From assembly GCA_016508695.1 (NCBI GenBank), contig VNKQ01000002.1, positions 930,001 to 994,000 on the forward strand: 64,000 nucleotides of DNA. Direction: 5' to 3'. The notes beneath the pieces were generated by a model. It did not search any database. It was not told where the DNA came from and worked only from the letters and a program-made list of their open reading frames with translations. The position numbers and the translations under genes are program-made. Origin of the DNA: Hyphodiscus hymeniophilus (Eukaryota > Ascomycota > Leotiomycetes > Helotiales > Hyphodiscaceae). Positions 20,874-31,722 of the stretch are shown piece after piece (the first letter of the stretch is position 1; each line of letters begins with the position of its first letter).

Positions 20874-21557
20874 ATGGACGCACTTCAAGATTCTCAAGAC
20901 GAGGCCTCGAACAGTGCTTCTCGGAGATCAACCTCTAAGCCTGCGGCCAGTGATAAACACAATAATGAAGATGGGAAATATAATGACAATAACAAGGATG
21001 TAGTGAAGCCCCTCGTAGACTGGCAGGGAGGATGGAGTAAGGCGCTGAGGAAGCACGGCCTCACCTCCTCGAAAGCGGACGTCTTAGAGGAGCAGCCAGA
21101 AGAATTATCCCAAGAAGAAATCCACCTTGAACACCAATGCCTGGCGCGAAAGCCCTCTCGATCATTATCGCCCACCTCCTCAAAACCATCCCTCGCATTC
21201 TCGGACAAGAAATACTCTTCCAAGGACAAGGACAAGAAAATAACCTTGGCACAAGCCAGCGCCAACAATAATAGTGAGGACTTTATGTTCAGGCGTTGCA
21301 GCAAAACGAGGGTCTATGCTACGGAAAAGGGATCAGGCGGCTCGTGGATGGTGGTTGAAGAAGACGATGCGAAGGAGGAATGGGAGGCGCTTGATGGTGC
21401 TGTTGTGAATGATGGTTGGGACTTCGTGCCTCAAACGGAGAGGCTCAAGGACAAGACTGCGGAGGAGGGTGGGAAGAAGAGGTTCAATGATAGAGCGAGA
21501 GAGTTCTTTGATGCTGAGAAAAAGAAGAGGGAGGCCAGGGGTAGGGATGTTCATTAG
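20874..21557 (+). CDS. Unrecognised acidic protein, 227 residues
   Basis: A single open frame from ATG to TAG. The product is hydrophilic throughout: S/N/K-rich N-terminus, the conserved-looking passage VKPLVDWQGGWSKALRKHG at about 44-62, a second ordered-looking passage SWMVVEEDDAKEEWEALDG followed by NDGWDFVPQTERLKD, and a basic helical end FFDAEKKKREARGRDVH. There is no membrane segment or signal peptide. The tryptophan- and acid-rich passages do not look random, which supports a real gene, but I recognise no family. It is in line with MBP1 upstream and the ATP-grasp gene downstream, each with its own spacer of over 500 bp. Confidence 0.62.
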   Translation: MDALQDSQDEASNSASRRSTSKPAASDKHNNEDGKYNDNNKDVVKPLVDWQGGWSKALRKHGLTSSKADVLEEQPEELSQEEIHLEHQCLARKPSRSLSPTSSKPSLAFSDKKYSSKDKDKKITLAQASANNNSEDFMFRRCSKTRVYATEKGSGGSWMVVEEDDAKEEWEALDGAVVNDGWDFVPQTERLKDKTAEEGGKKRFNDRAREFFDAEKKKREARGRDVH

Positions 21558-22107
21558 GCAAAGAAGATTGTCAAGGAAAAAGGATGGTCATTATACAATT
21601 GAGAGTGCTAAGGGAAATGGAAAGCAGTACTACTGAGGGTGCAAACAAACTTCGGATGCGCAACCGAGATGTTTACTCCACTGTAGGGGCAAGGATCGGG
21701 TTTATCCCGATCAGGCAGTGGGTCTCAGGGGCAGAGGGCGCTTATTGGACGGCCATCATGTCGGTTTGCAGAGGGAAAATACTGTAGCACAAACAGTGAT
21801 CCGCGGTCTGAAAAGCATGGTTTAACATTTTGCACAAGAAGACACAAGAACAAGAACAGAATATGTGTTTAAAAGGCCACGAAAAGCACCAACCTATAAG
21901 GTAAGGCCGAAGACAGAGTCGCCTGCAACCCGGATAATCGGCTTAAAGATCGTCAGCCTCAATGCACCGCTTATTCGATAGTACCATTTAGAATTGTGGA
22001 TAATTGAAAGCCACAACAGTGGGTTACTCAAATTTTCCCGCCCAAAAGCATGAGCCATCGCACGTTGTGCAACTGTGCAACAGCTCGACAATCAAGCTCT
22101 TCGCGGC
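21558..22107. other. Intergenic, 550 bp
   Basis: Between the acidic-protein gene and the ATP-grasp gene. Frames on both strands are short and unremarkable. Confidence 0.5.
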
Positions 22108-23340
22108 ATGGCAGGATTGAACCGCCGAGCTGCGAAAGCGAAGGTTGCTGTTCTTTACCAGGCTATCGAGCCCCCTATCATCAATGGAGTTAGAAAACCG
22201 ATGAAACCTGGTGGTAATTATCTTACAAAATTGAAGCTGGGCTCCTTTTGACTCCGACTGACGATAGCAGGCTACCAGGATTCTGGCGCTGATGTTGCCT
22301 TTGCGCTTCAAGACCAGCCAGACATAATACTCCTGACGCCACGTACCAACCCAGATCCAACCAATCAAGCACACTGGACTTTTCCGGACACTGAGACTGG
22401 TATTCTGAGTGCGCTCTCCAGAGGCGCAACCCATCTCTGGGCAAACACGAACTTGTTTGCATCCCACCCTTTGCAGTCGTCACGTGTTGCTGAGTTCGAG
22501 GATGATGTGAAGGTTATTGGGCAGCCACCTCTGATGGTGGAGCTATTTGACGACAAAGAGTACGTGAACGACTTATTGAGAAAGAATGGGAGCTTTACGA
22601 TGCCGAAGAGTTGGACTGTCGAGTCTGAGCTGGATCTGGAGGCGTTAGCTAATGCTGGAGAGTTGGTGTTCCCCACGGTGGGGAAACCAATAAGGGGGAG
22701 AGGGAGCTATGGTGTGAAAGTCTGCCATTCCCTGGAGGATTTGAAGAATCATTTGAAGACATTGCTCAGGGAATTCCCGAGGGTCATGTTAGAGCAGTTC
22801 CTGGCTGGTGAGGAGGCGACCATTACCGTCTTTCCTCCGTCAGTCGAGGAAGGCAGGAGGGACTACTGGGCGGGCCCGGTCGTCACAAGATTCAATCACC
22901 AAGATGGAGTTGCTCCGTTCAACAGTCTTGTTGCAGTAAAATCAAATTCTAGAGTGCTGACTTTGGAGGAATTTGAGAAAGACGTGCATTACCGGAGCGC
23001 TGCGAGGCAATGCGAGGAAGTTGCGAAATTGTTGAAAGTAACAGCGGCGATTAGGATCGACGTGAGAAGATTCGAAAAAGATGGCAAATTCGTTTTATTT
23101 GATGTCAATATGAAACCTGTAAGTCAACGATTGCTGCGCTGCGCCCGGGGAAGTAGCATTGGACGTAGGGGCTAATGTATCTTCTAGAATATGACTGGCC
23201 CAGGCAGACCGGGAAGAGATGATCAAGCCAGTCTAACTTTGTTGTCTGTGGAAGGCTTGGGTTGGGATTATGGTAGGCTTCTGAAGTATATGATACATTC
23301 TTCGAAAACTCTGAGGGAGTTAAGGGCTTTGAAGCCATAG
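22108..23340 (+). CDS. ATP-grasp ligase, D-Ala-D-Ala ligase-like
   Basis: Three exons, 22108-22213, 22271-23118 and 23188-23340, give 368 residues. The N-terminal pre-grasp domain (KAKVAVLYQAIEPP, then GYQDSGADVAFALQDQ) is Rossmann-like. The ATP-grasp fold follows: FPTVGKPIRGRGSYGVKVC is the lysine/glycine-loop strand that clamps ATP, MLEQFLAGEEATITVFPP gives the hinge and acidic residues, AAIRIDVRR and FDVNMKPNMTGPGR give the metal-binding Asp/Asn pair and the substrate loop. The fold matches the D-alanine-D-alanine ligase group. Fungi have no peptidoglycan, so the natural substrate is probably another amino or carboxylic acid; this is inference. The frame ending at 23175 reads into intron 2; splicing there restores the catalytic NMTGPGR motif. 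Confidence 0.85.
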
Positions 23341-24195
23341 GCGTGAAATTCATGCTCTTCTGTGAGATAGCATCATTCAAACTTGTGCTAGAGTCTTGTC
23401 CGGGATTGGAGAAGGGATGGACAGAATACCGCTAGGTGACTGAACGAGTAGATCTACCTCATATGACTTGAGTTCTACGTCCAAGACCAGCCACGAAGAG
23501 ATTCCTAAACAAATTTCAGAAAGCCAGCTAGTAGTTCGAACTGTTGGTTTAGCCCAAACAACAATTATCAACAAGCGGCTTTGCCTTTTCTTCGAATTTG
23601 AGAATTTCTGCTGCTCCGACGGCCACAATGATAATATCGAAGGTATTGGATGAAAGCTTCATGGGCCTATCTTAATCAGCAAACGGTCTTGAGGGAAACC
23701 ATTGTAGAAGTATTTGGTTATGAAAGAGAATGCTGGGTTGCTTGAGAGGAATAATAGAGGTTACGAATTTTATTCACTCCGTGGGATCAATATGCAAGGT
23801 GCGTTAAGGTAATTTCATTATCTTGGATAGGGGTTCGCTTAAGTACAGTATGCAATACCTAATGCAAAGCACAATCCGCTCCAGGGAGAGGCTGGGGATA
23901 ATGAAGGCTGTTCTATTTGCGGATCCAAAGCTTAGAGAAAATAACCTGAATGCACACGAGTAAAACGATAAATAGGCTTCGATCGTTACTTTTTCCTGCT
24001 CTGCTGTCAAAATAATCATAATTTTGATTGGTTGATCACGTGCTATGGTATCTTATCGCGTCGATGACGAGCCCGCGCTCGCGCGTCGACCTTTGTCTTA
24101 TGGCGACACCAGACAGCCCTTCCCACAAGGTTTTCGGAAGTTTCGCCAACTGAATTCCTGTGGGTTTATCAGCTACAGAACAGCCGTGTGACCGC
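23341..24195. other. Intergenic, 855 bp, recQ upstream region
   Basis: Holds the ATP-grasp 3' end and the recQ upstream region, with a CACGTG palindrome at 24037-24042 and the CGCGTCGA repeats annotated separately. No gene recognised. Confidence 0.5.
24057..24089. promoter_or_regulatory. Direct repeat CGCGTCGA upstream of recQ
   Basis: CGCGTCGA occurs at 24057-24064 and 24082-24089, 25 bp apart. Read on the other strand each is TCGACGCG, containing the MBF-type core GACGCG. The copies lie 107-139 bp upstream of the recQ ATG. An S-phase control element is inferred, not shown. Confidence 0.4.
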
Positions 24196-26720
24196 ATGAT
24201 ATCGAAAATGCCCCCAGCAGTTGACAAAGATGAGGAAGACTTTGGCTTCGACTCGGCGGATGAAGCAGAGCTGCTTGCTCTCGCAGATGAGAATGCCCCG
24301 ACTGCGAAACGCAAATTACCATTCGAAAGCGACATTCCTCCTTCCAAAAGACCCGCAATCAACCCTCCCTCTTTACCTTCGTCTGCAACCAACGCATTAA
24401 CGCGAAACTTTGGCTTGAAGGCTTTCCGGCTCAAACAAGCGGAGGCCATCTCGAGAGTTTTGGATGGAGGCAGCGCAGTGGTGATTTTTCCGACTGGGGG
24501 AGGCAAGAGTCTCTGTTATCAGATTCCAGCATTGTGCTTTGAAGAAGAGGATAAATTGAGCAATACCAGGTCGAAAGGCGAGCATGGGGTGACTCTGGTT
24601 GTTTCCCCGTTGATCGCGTTGATGAAAGATCAGGTGGATGCGCTCGTGAAGCGAGGTATAAGAGCAGCGGCTATGGATTCTAGCAAGTCTCGGGAGGAAT
24701 ACCTAAAGATATGCGAGGACTTACGGAACGGAGACATAAAATTGCTATACTGCTCACCTGAGAAATTGAATAATTGCAATTTCGTGGAGCAGATGAAGTC
24801 AGTTCGAGGTGGAATACGTCTTCTCGCTGTTGATGAAGCGCATTGTATCTCGCAATGGGGACACGCCTTCCGCCCCGATTATCTAAGTCTGTATTACCTC
24901 GACTTATTTCGTACTATAGAAGCTAACAATCAATAGAAGTATCTCGCTTTGCCCGTGAAATCCAAGCAGAACGGGTGATCTGCCTGACAGGTTAGTTATT
25001 CTTTCCGCCAAGGCCTACGACTTACCAGTCTCTATTCTATGCACTGACTCAGTTTCTATTCCTAGCTACTGCAACAGAAAAGGTTGCGAAAGACATTCGT
25101 GATGCATTCAACATCGATGAAGCTGGACTCTTCCGAACATCAATGTATCGGCCTAATTTGCGGCTCCTAGCGGAGTCAGCGAATACAAAGCAAGACCTTT
25201 ACCCTAAGCTTTTTGCTCTTCTCAGGAGCAATCCAGGACCATCGATCGTCTACGTCACTCTACAGAAACAGACCGAACAGCTTGCATCAGACTTGAGGGA
25301 CCAGGGGCTTAACGCTCGAGCATTCCACGCTGGGATGTCTCCATTCGAGAAGACGCTCTTGCAGGACGACTTCATGAAAAACGACGACATGGTAATATGT
25401 GCAACGATTGCTTTCGGGATGGGAATCGACAAGCCCAACATCAGAAATGTAGTGCATTTCAATATACCCAGTAGCCTCGAATCATATAGCCAAGAAATTG
25501 GCAGAGCTGGCCGCGATGGCAAGACGAGCAACTGCATGTGAGCGAGAACCGGTCTCTCAATCTTATCTCCCAGGCTCTGTCACTCTTACATACTGTCCCG
25601 TCTTGTTTCGGTTCCCGCATAAATTCCTCCCACAGAGCTCAAACGACAAACAATGCTCCTGGAGCGCTTTTGATTGGAAAATCACTAATTCTCCTTGTAT
25701 AGGTTTTTCATATGCGCAGAAGACCTTCATTTGCGAGAGATATTTGCGCGAGGCGACCTGCCTTCTCGAAATTCAATCCGAGGCCTATTGCAGGAGGTCT
25801 TTCACTCAGGTACTTGGAAACTGCCAATTGGTGGTGAATTGCGTGTGAGCCAATATACGCAAGGAAAAGACCATGACATAAGACCCACTACTCTAAAAAA
25901 TGTGTATGTCCAGCTGGAACTTACCCACGGGATCATACGAGCAATGACGCCAATCTACACCAAGTACCAATTCAAGCCCAGTGCCTCTTACGCAAAATAC
26001 TTGTCTTCGGATAACAGCCCTGCAGCCAGAGTACTTGAAAAATTCAGCAAACATGCCAAAATATGGACCCAAGTGGACCTTGAGAGCGCTACCAAGCATT
26101 CTGGCGTGTCACGAGCTCAGCTTGTGGCGAAGTTGAATGATTGGAATGAGGAAAACATTCTGGAATTGAAACCAGGAGGAGTTGAGGATGTTTATAAAGT
26201 AATTAAGGAGGTACCGAAGACGGCAGACGAGATTGAGGGCTTGACAGACGCCATACACTCGAAACTCCAAATTCGAGAGCAAGAAGACCTAGAACGCACC
26301 GAAAAGATGCTTGGCCTTATCACCAAACCAGCTTGTTTCTCGAAGTCCTTGGCACAACATTTTGGAGATGATCTACCAGGCAATAAGAAAGAGTGCAGCC
26401 ATTGTACGTGGTGTCTAACTCACCAGGCGCTTGTCAGAGGCGCGACTCCTGGGGTTCGCTTCAATTACCCCGCTTTCAAGGCGATATTAGACCAAGTCCC
26501 CGATAGAGATGATCCGAGGCTTCTAGCACGAATTGCTTTTGGAATCAGTAGCCCTCGTGTCACTCAATTGAAGCTCTCAAAACATTCAGTGTTTGGCTCT
26601 ATGGACAATCATGATTTCATGGTGAGTACACTTGACTTCTGCCTTGGCTGATAAACTCTAACTTCTGATATTTAGACTCTTCTACGGGCCTTTACGAAAG
26701 TATGCAAGACGGACGACTAG
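24196..26720 (+). CDS. RecQ-family DNA helicase
   Basis: Five exons fit: 24196-24886, 24937-24990, 25066-25537, 25703-26621 and 26676-26720, giving 726 residues. All SF2/RecQ motifs are present: motif 0 FGLKAFRLKQAEAI, Walker A FPTGGGKSLCYQIP (TGGGKS about 100-105), VVSPLIALMKDQVDAL, DEAH box LLAVDEAHCISQWGH, LTATAT rebuilt across intron 2, IVYVTLQKQTE, and QEIGRAGRDGK. A zinc-binding part follows (CSHCTWC). No HRDC domain is evident, and the short N-terminus separates it from large Sgs1/BLM proteins; it resembles the shorter fungal RecQ group. It unwinds 3'-5' in recombination and fork repair. Intron 1 uses an unusual GTCTGT donor. An in-frame GTG at 24160 is not the start; ATG 24208 is an alternative. 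Confidence 0.93.
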
Positions 26721-27326
26721 TCATTTGCAACTCATGATTCCCTGCACTACCCTTTCACGAAAAGCTGGGCAGAAAGGGAACATCTGGGGTAGTCTGAGCG
26801 TGCGATGCTCCTCGATGTTACATATAATGTATTGATATTTTTGTATCACATAGTCTCCCTTGTAGATTCGGTACCCTGATCATGCCTCAGGCCGATCGAC
26901 ACTGTAATCATATTCCGAAGAATCTGCTATGTTCGTTCCAGTCTTTGCTCTCAAACGTTCTCGGCCTTATCTTCTTGGTAGAAGGAGCATCCATGTATGC
27001 AGACATACTTCCATGGCATAGCGAAAATCTCCCATTTGCCTGGAAAATGAGAAGACAAAGGAATTCAGATGCTGTAAGAGCAATGCTGTCCTTTGAACTA
27101 TGGAGGGCAGTTTGAAGGCCTTTGTGCAACTTCACTGGATAGACTGTGTGACTCTTTGTCCTAGTTCGCTATATGAGTAATATACCCTATGGACCGACCC
27201 ATTTTTCCATACTTCCTACGCTCAATTTCTCAAGAAAAACCAAGAACGCACGCCTCATGCTTCTGACCATTCAGAATCTGTACTACCAAAGCACCTTCCT
27301 CCCCTCCTCCTGGCAACTTCGTCATC
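26721..27326. other. Intergenic, 606 bp
   Basis: recQ 3' end and upstream region of the first tandem paralogue. Short random frames only. Confidence 0.5.
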
Positions 27327-27869
27327 ATGGCGAATAAAAGTTTCTCTCCATTCGATGGCCCTGACAATTTCTGCAGCTCACAAGAGTCTCTTAACACAAA
27401 TGAGCACATGTGGACTGAACATGATGAGCTAGATAATGAAAATCAGTCTCTAATCGCACACAATCCGGCAAGCAAACCGAAAATCAGCCTATACTTCAAG
27501 AGAGCAATCTTCAAGAACCTGAGCAAGGTCAAAGAACATCTCCCAGTCCGAAGACCGAGAGACACGAAAAGCGGCACAAAAGTCGCCCCGACAGAGGAAA
27601 CTATGATTTCGGAATATGACAGGTTTCACAAAGCAGTTCCATGTTCGGTTCCTGAACTCCTCATTCATCTCAGTAGGGGAAGACATCCCAAGGTCTTGGA
27701 AGTCGCCATCAAATCGGCGCAAAAGCTCACTATCGAGTCTCTGCATAATACACTAGAATACAAGGTTTTGGGCGCAATGCTGACTACCATCAAGAAGATC
27801 CGTCAGAACGGAAGACTTGATGAGATTCAGATTCAGACTTTGGAGCAGCTAGGCCGTCGAGCTGAGTAG
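27327..27869 (+). CDS. Tandem paralogue A, C-terminal 'GRHP' domain protein
   Basis: A single open frame of 180 residues. The N-terminal 90 residues are polar and basic, without a signal or membrane segment. From about residue 99 to 177 is a helical, conserved-looking domain with the pattern RF.K..P.S..EL, GRHPKVLE, and the end block GRLDEIQIQTLEQLGR. The same pattern occurs at the C-terminus of the next gene (28465-29490), which is in the same orientation 595 bp downstream, so the two are tandem duplicates that diverged in their N-terminal parts. I know no family with this signature and give no function. The shared domain is the main evidence that both are real genes. Confidence 0.68.
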   Translation: MANKSFSPFDGPDNFCSSQESLNTNEHMWTEHDELDNENQSLIAHNPASKPKISLYFKRAIFKNLSKVKEHLPVRRPRDTKSGTKVAPTEETMISEYDRFHKAVPCSVPELLIHLSRGRHPKVLEVAIKSAQKLTIESLHNTLEYKVLGAMLTTIKKIRQNGRLDEIQIQTLEQLGRRAE

Positions 27870-28464
27870 CACAGATCCTGGGTAAATTCGTGCCACTTGT
27901 CTAACCACTTGAAAGGCCGAGAAGTATCGTGCAGTCCTTACGTCTAGAGCATATGCTTTTCTGGTTGTACTTTCTTCCACTCGCGAGTTTTCGAGCTGCC
28001 TCTTAAAAATAGAAAATACTTCTGATCTTTGAAATCCTGGTCATTCGAATTCAGACTCGTCCCATCAAAACAGCAAAACCATGAATCATTTTCGGCGGCC
28101 ATACGTTTTCCTCTCTAAGACAAGTGAAATGGGATCGAACCAAGAATCTTGATAGAGCTGATTTTTTTCTAAAGAAGCTTCGATAACACCACTTCTATGG
28201 GTGAATGCCATTGTTTTTTTCTTTGAACAGTAAAATCCTTTGTTCAAAGACGCCGTCGCTTCATGTGTCCTCGCTAGTGTGCCGGAACACATATATTGAA
28301 AACTTATATATTGCTTTGTATCTGTATTACGGATACATTCCTTTGGAATCCTGAAACCATCATACTCATCTCCTAATCACGCCACCAGCAAATACTAGAC
28401 TCCTGCAATTCTTGACACAACTCCTTGTACGCAGCAAAATCCAACAAAACCAAAATCCCAGGAG
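27870..28464. other. Intergenic between the tandem paralogues, 595 bp
   Basis: No gene called. A 68-codon minus-strand frame at 28086-28292 has a non-random-looking tail (NQLYQDSWFDPISLVLE) but no context. A GGTTCGATCCC string on the minus strand at about 28130-28145 resembles a tRNA B-box, but no cloverleaf forms. Confidence 0.45.
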
Positions 28465-29490
28465 ATGGACCCGCATCGTAAAAAATCAGAGCGTCGCACT
28501 CGAATATCCGGCGACGAGCCTGGAAAGAGCAAGCCAAATAATGAGGAGGAGTTCTCGAAGTTTACCAAGCACAACAATGCATCTGACGTAACACTTTGGC
28601 CAAGTCTAGAAGATTTTGAGACGCCTGATGTGCAAAAATACTCTCAGCAGCCTTCGCAGTTGGCCGCGATATCTCATCCTCCTCCACGAACAGGCGATCC
28701 GAACCAGAATCGATCTAACATGTCACGCAATACCGTGAACTCTCGAGGGGAGAAAAATCTGGGAATTTCAGCACAAAATACAAAGTCGAACAAGACCAAC
28801 CCATCGGAAGGCAAACGAAGCGGAAAACGCCAGCACATGAAAAGACTCTTCCATGATGTTCTAGACATGGTTGATGATTTCAACACGTCCATGGATAGGA
28901 AACTCTTTGGCCAGCCACCCCAGTATACAACAAACATGTCCAGATCTGTCTCCGTTTCAGGGCAGCACGCCCAGCCTCCACCTGCTAGCACACAACGAAG
29001 AACCAAATCAACCCGCAGCTCTGAAACATCGCGTGCCACGGTACCCGTGGCGAGTTCTCTGGGTCCGAGACCAGCCAGGCCAGAAAGGCCGACTTCGAAT
29101 ACAACGGAGCGACCAAACATAACAAAAAGTACCACCGCTCCGGAATTCTTTAGATCGAGACCTCGGCAGAACTGGCCACCTATGAGAGAAAGATCCCCCG
29201 TCGAGAGCTTGGCTGAGCACGAGGCTCGGTTTGACAAATACCCCATTCCTCGCTCCATGGGAGAGCTTCAGCAAGCTCTGAAGAAGGGTAGACATCCAAG
29301 CGTTTTGGAGAAGATGATTCTGCAACAGTTCAGAGCTGCCACGATCTCCAACGACCCCAGTTCGGTATTTCAGATTTATAAGGGGATGCTTGAGCATATT
29401 AGGGAGGAGGAAGAGAAAGGTAACCTCGATCGCATACAGAGAACAACGCTAAAGCGATTAGGAAAAGAGCCAAATTTAGGGGCAAACTAA
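28465..29490 (+). CDS. Tandem paralogue B, C-terminal 'GRHP' domain protein
   Basis: A single open frame of 341 residues. Residues 1-240 are mostly disordered and rich in S, T, P, N and R, with a short helical passage near HMKRLFHDVLDMVDDFNTSM. Residues about 255-334 repeat the domain of paralogue A: RFDKYPIPRSMGEL, GRHPSVLEKM, and GNLDRIQRTTLKRLGK. The two proteins align without large gaps in this part and share GRHP-x-VLE, LD-x-IQ-x-x-TL and the LG+ end. The longer N-terminus could be a later gain here or a loss in A. No function is recognised and no membrane or secretion signal is present, so a cytosolic or nuclear location is likely. Confidence 0.7.
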   Translation: MDPHRKKSERRTRISGDEPGKSKPNNEEEFSKFTKHNNASDVTLWPSLEDFETPDVQKYSQQPSQLAAISHPPPRTGDPNQNRSNMSRNTVNSRGEKNLGISAQNTKSNKTNPSEGKRSGKRQHMKRLFHDVLDMVDDFNTSMDRKLFGQPPQYTTNMSRSVSVSGQHAQPPPASTQRRTKSTRSSETSRATVPVASSLGPRPARPERPTSNTTERPNITKSTTAPEFFRSRPRQNWPPMRERSPVESLAEHEARFDKYPIPRSMGELQQALKKGRHPSVLEKMILQQFRAATISNDPSSVFQIYKGMLEHIREEEEKGNLDRIQRTTLKRLGKEPNLGAN

Positions 29491-29986
29491 TTATCTGTAC
29501 AATAGCAATTGGACGGTAGGCAGCAAATATGTGAACAAATTACAACTGAATATTATACAGTGAATAGTAGTTATCGTCGATACCGCTGTGAACAGTACAA
29601 GGTAACGTCTCACTCCATGACGTGTATTTCCGCAGCAACAGACTTTGCCGGGAGAAGCATGATTTAGTAAGCATTTTGGTAAAACACAGTCAACGATTTT
29701 ATGGTGGGTTAAGATAGACATCAATAGAATGGTAATTTTAGCAGAGTGAATCAGTTTCGTCTTATAACATAATTGAAGATTTGTAACCTAAGTCATTCGA
29801 AAATTACATACTGTAATATGATTCAAAGCAGATGCACCAATTTCTCGCTCCTTCACCAGTCCTGTAGTCGTCTGAGGATATAGAACTGAAGCATAAACCA
29901 TTGCAGGAGAATTCTTGAAACACCGTTCTTCCACCCGTCGGTGGGCGTCGGCTCGTTCTGATGTCCAAGGGGTCATGTAGTGTGGA
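29491..29986. other. Convergent intergenic, 496 bp
   Basis: Between the 3' ends of paralogue B and the MARVEL gene. AT-rich, nothing recognised. Confidence 0.5.
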
Positions 29987-30591
29987 TCAAACAGCTGCAC
30001 CGGATTTGGTTGTAGGAGTTGTAGAAACACTTGGCTTGCGAGAACTGCTGAAGACGAGCATGACAGTGGAGGCCGCGGTAACCATGAAGAGCAGCCATTC
30101 GAAAGCTCCGAAGACTGTCGCCGCCTTGAGTGACCCACAGGAGTTTTTTCCTGAAGAGCATGTATGCGTCGAAATTTGAACAGCCACAGCAATGAAACCA
30201 GCGAGCCATGACAAGACGGCCACAGCTTCAACGGCGACACGAACGTAGCCAATCAACGCATGATCCGCGAAGCTGATTCCGACAATGAAGTGGAAGATGA
30301 CAATCAGGACAGTCCACGCAGCGCAGAACATCAAGAAGCCCCATGCATCAGGGACGCCGTAGTAATCGTAGAAGTTGCCAAATTCGAAGTGTTCGTAAAC
30401 AGTGCGGCCATGAAACACGTGGATAGCTAGGCGTTGGTCAGAATCAAGTCAATCATTGGTGCGTCGACGGAAAGCATTGTGTAGTTTTGCGTACCGTACC
30501 CATCTGTTCCCATGACGATGATGGCGAAGATGAGCTGCAGCCCTCGAAGTGCATAACCGAGCGTTTTATGCTCCGCCATGTCCATGGCCAT
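29987..30591 (-). CDS. MARVEL-domain membrane protein
   Basis: Two exons, 30591-30495 and 30426-29987, give 178 residues; the 68-nt intron (GTACGC...CTAG) is in phase 1 and yields DGYAIHVFHG across the joint. Four membrane helices are evident: LGYALRGLQLIFAIIVMGTD, FLMFCAAWTVLIVIFHFIVG, IGYVRVAVEAVAVLSWLAGF and FGAFEWLLFMVTAASTVMLV, with a Cys-containing loop (HTCSSGKNSC) before the last. The arrangement, size and the polar cytosolic tail fit fungal MARVEL proteins, which organise membrane domains or vesicle traffic (Nce102-like). In-frame ATGs at 30585 and 30579 could also be starts. A longer antisense-frame reading at 29788-30252 is a shadow. Confidence 0.82.
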
Positions 30592-31722
30592 TATGTGCAA
30601 CAATCTGTGGTCGGATTCGGGACGAGGTGAAGGGCACGTCGAGTAAATGAAGAACTGAAGAACACGATCCAGCTGGACGTATCACTTGTATTAAGGCTGT
30701 TGGAAATATTAGCAACACTTTGATGTAAAGCTGAGAACAACGTACCTTTCCCTTCTGCTATTACTGCCTAGCTTTTTCAAGGAGATTCCGAGCCTATTCG
30801 TTATGTAAAAAGTGTTGTTGGCTTGTTTGGGAGATGATGAATAGTTCTTTCGCGTCCGAGCACGGCGGAGAAGATACTGATCTTCCCTTTATTGGCACAA
30901 GTGACTGGACTTATGAGTACTCACGATGATGAAAGTCCGCGAGATTGTTTAGGTAAAGCTTCCATTTCAATATGTCTTCTGTGAGAGTCTTCTCGTAGGC
31001 TTGACCGTTTATATATATCCATGCCAACAATACTTACTTATCCGCTTACATAGTAGTTTTTATATCTTTTGATTCGTTCATTCGTTTACCTGTAGGTGTT
31101 AGCGCCTTAGTGACGACGTCAAACCCACCTCAAAGAATCCGATGGGAATTAAAAGCTGCGCCGAATGATGAGTATGGATCGGTTGGTAGGTTTAAGACAC
31201 TTACTATATATCAAATGACATTGTGCCTAAACGGATGAGTTGGCGATACATCGATTGGGTGCAATTAAAATGGCGACCGCTAAGAAAAACACACCAATAA
31301 TTGTAAGTAAAGCGGCATAAAATAACTTGTTGGAGTTAGATCGTTGGCAAAATAACTCATATCATATAGAACTACCACGAATATTCAAAATTGAGTTTGG
31401 ACGATATTTAGAGAATAAAGCTTACCTACTTGTAAAATTTGTATCGTTAGCGACAACCTTCCATGTGCACATGAATGACTTCACTGACTTGCATCTGTGG
31501 TATTACTCTGTGATTCAATGATCCAAAAAGCCATCTTTGATTTGGAATGATACTAACAATGCTGGAACATGAAGGTCTGATGTGTCTGACGTTTTTTTGT
31601 GCACAAAACGAAGGGAGACAAGCAAATGGAAGGGAGTAGCGGGAAGCCATTCAGGGGTGCTCCCTTTTAGGTTAGACTTAAACGCACCCTGGTCAGGTAC
31701 TTCTTATCTCTAACCGCACGTG
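30592..31722. other. Divergent intergenic, 1,131 bp
   Basis: Shared upstream region of the MARVEL gene and the Zn2Cys6 regulator. The right half is AT-rich. A 64-codon plus frame at 31327 has no signature. No repeat or RNA gene recognised. Confidence 0.5.

Noticed and set aside
24160..24195. Upstream extension of the recQ frame to 24160
   Set aside because: The codon at 24160 is GTG; the first ATG in frame is at 24196.
28128..28150. tRNA-like B-box GGTTCGATCCC on the minus strand
   Set aside because: The flanks do not form a T-stem and no acceptor or anticodon arm can be built.
28086..28292. 68-codon minus-strand frame with a non-random tail
   Set aside because: No promoter, no partner exon and no family match that I can name; it lies between two plus-strand paralogues.
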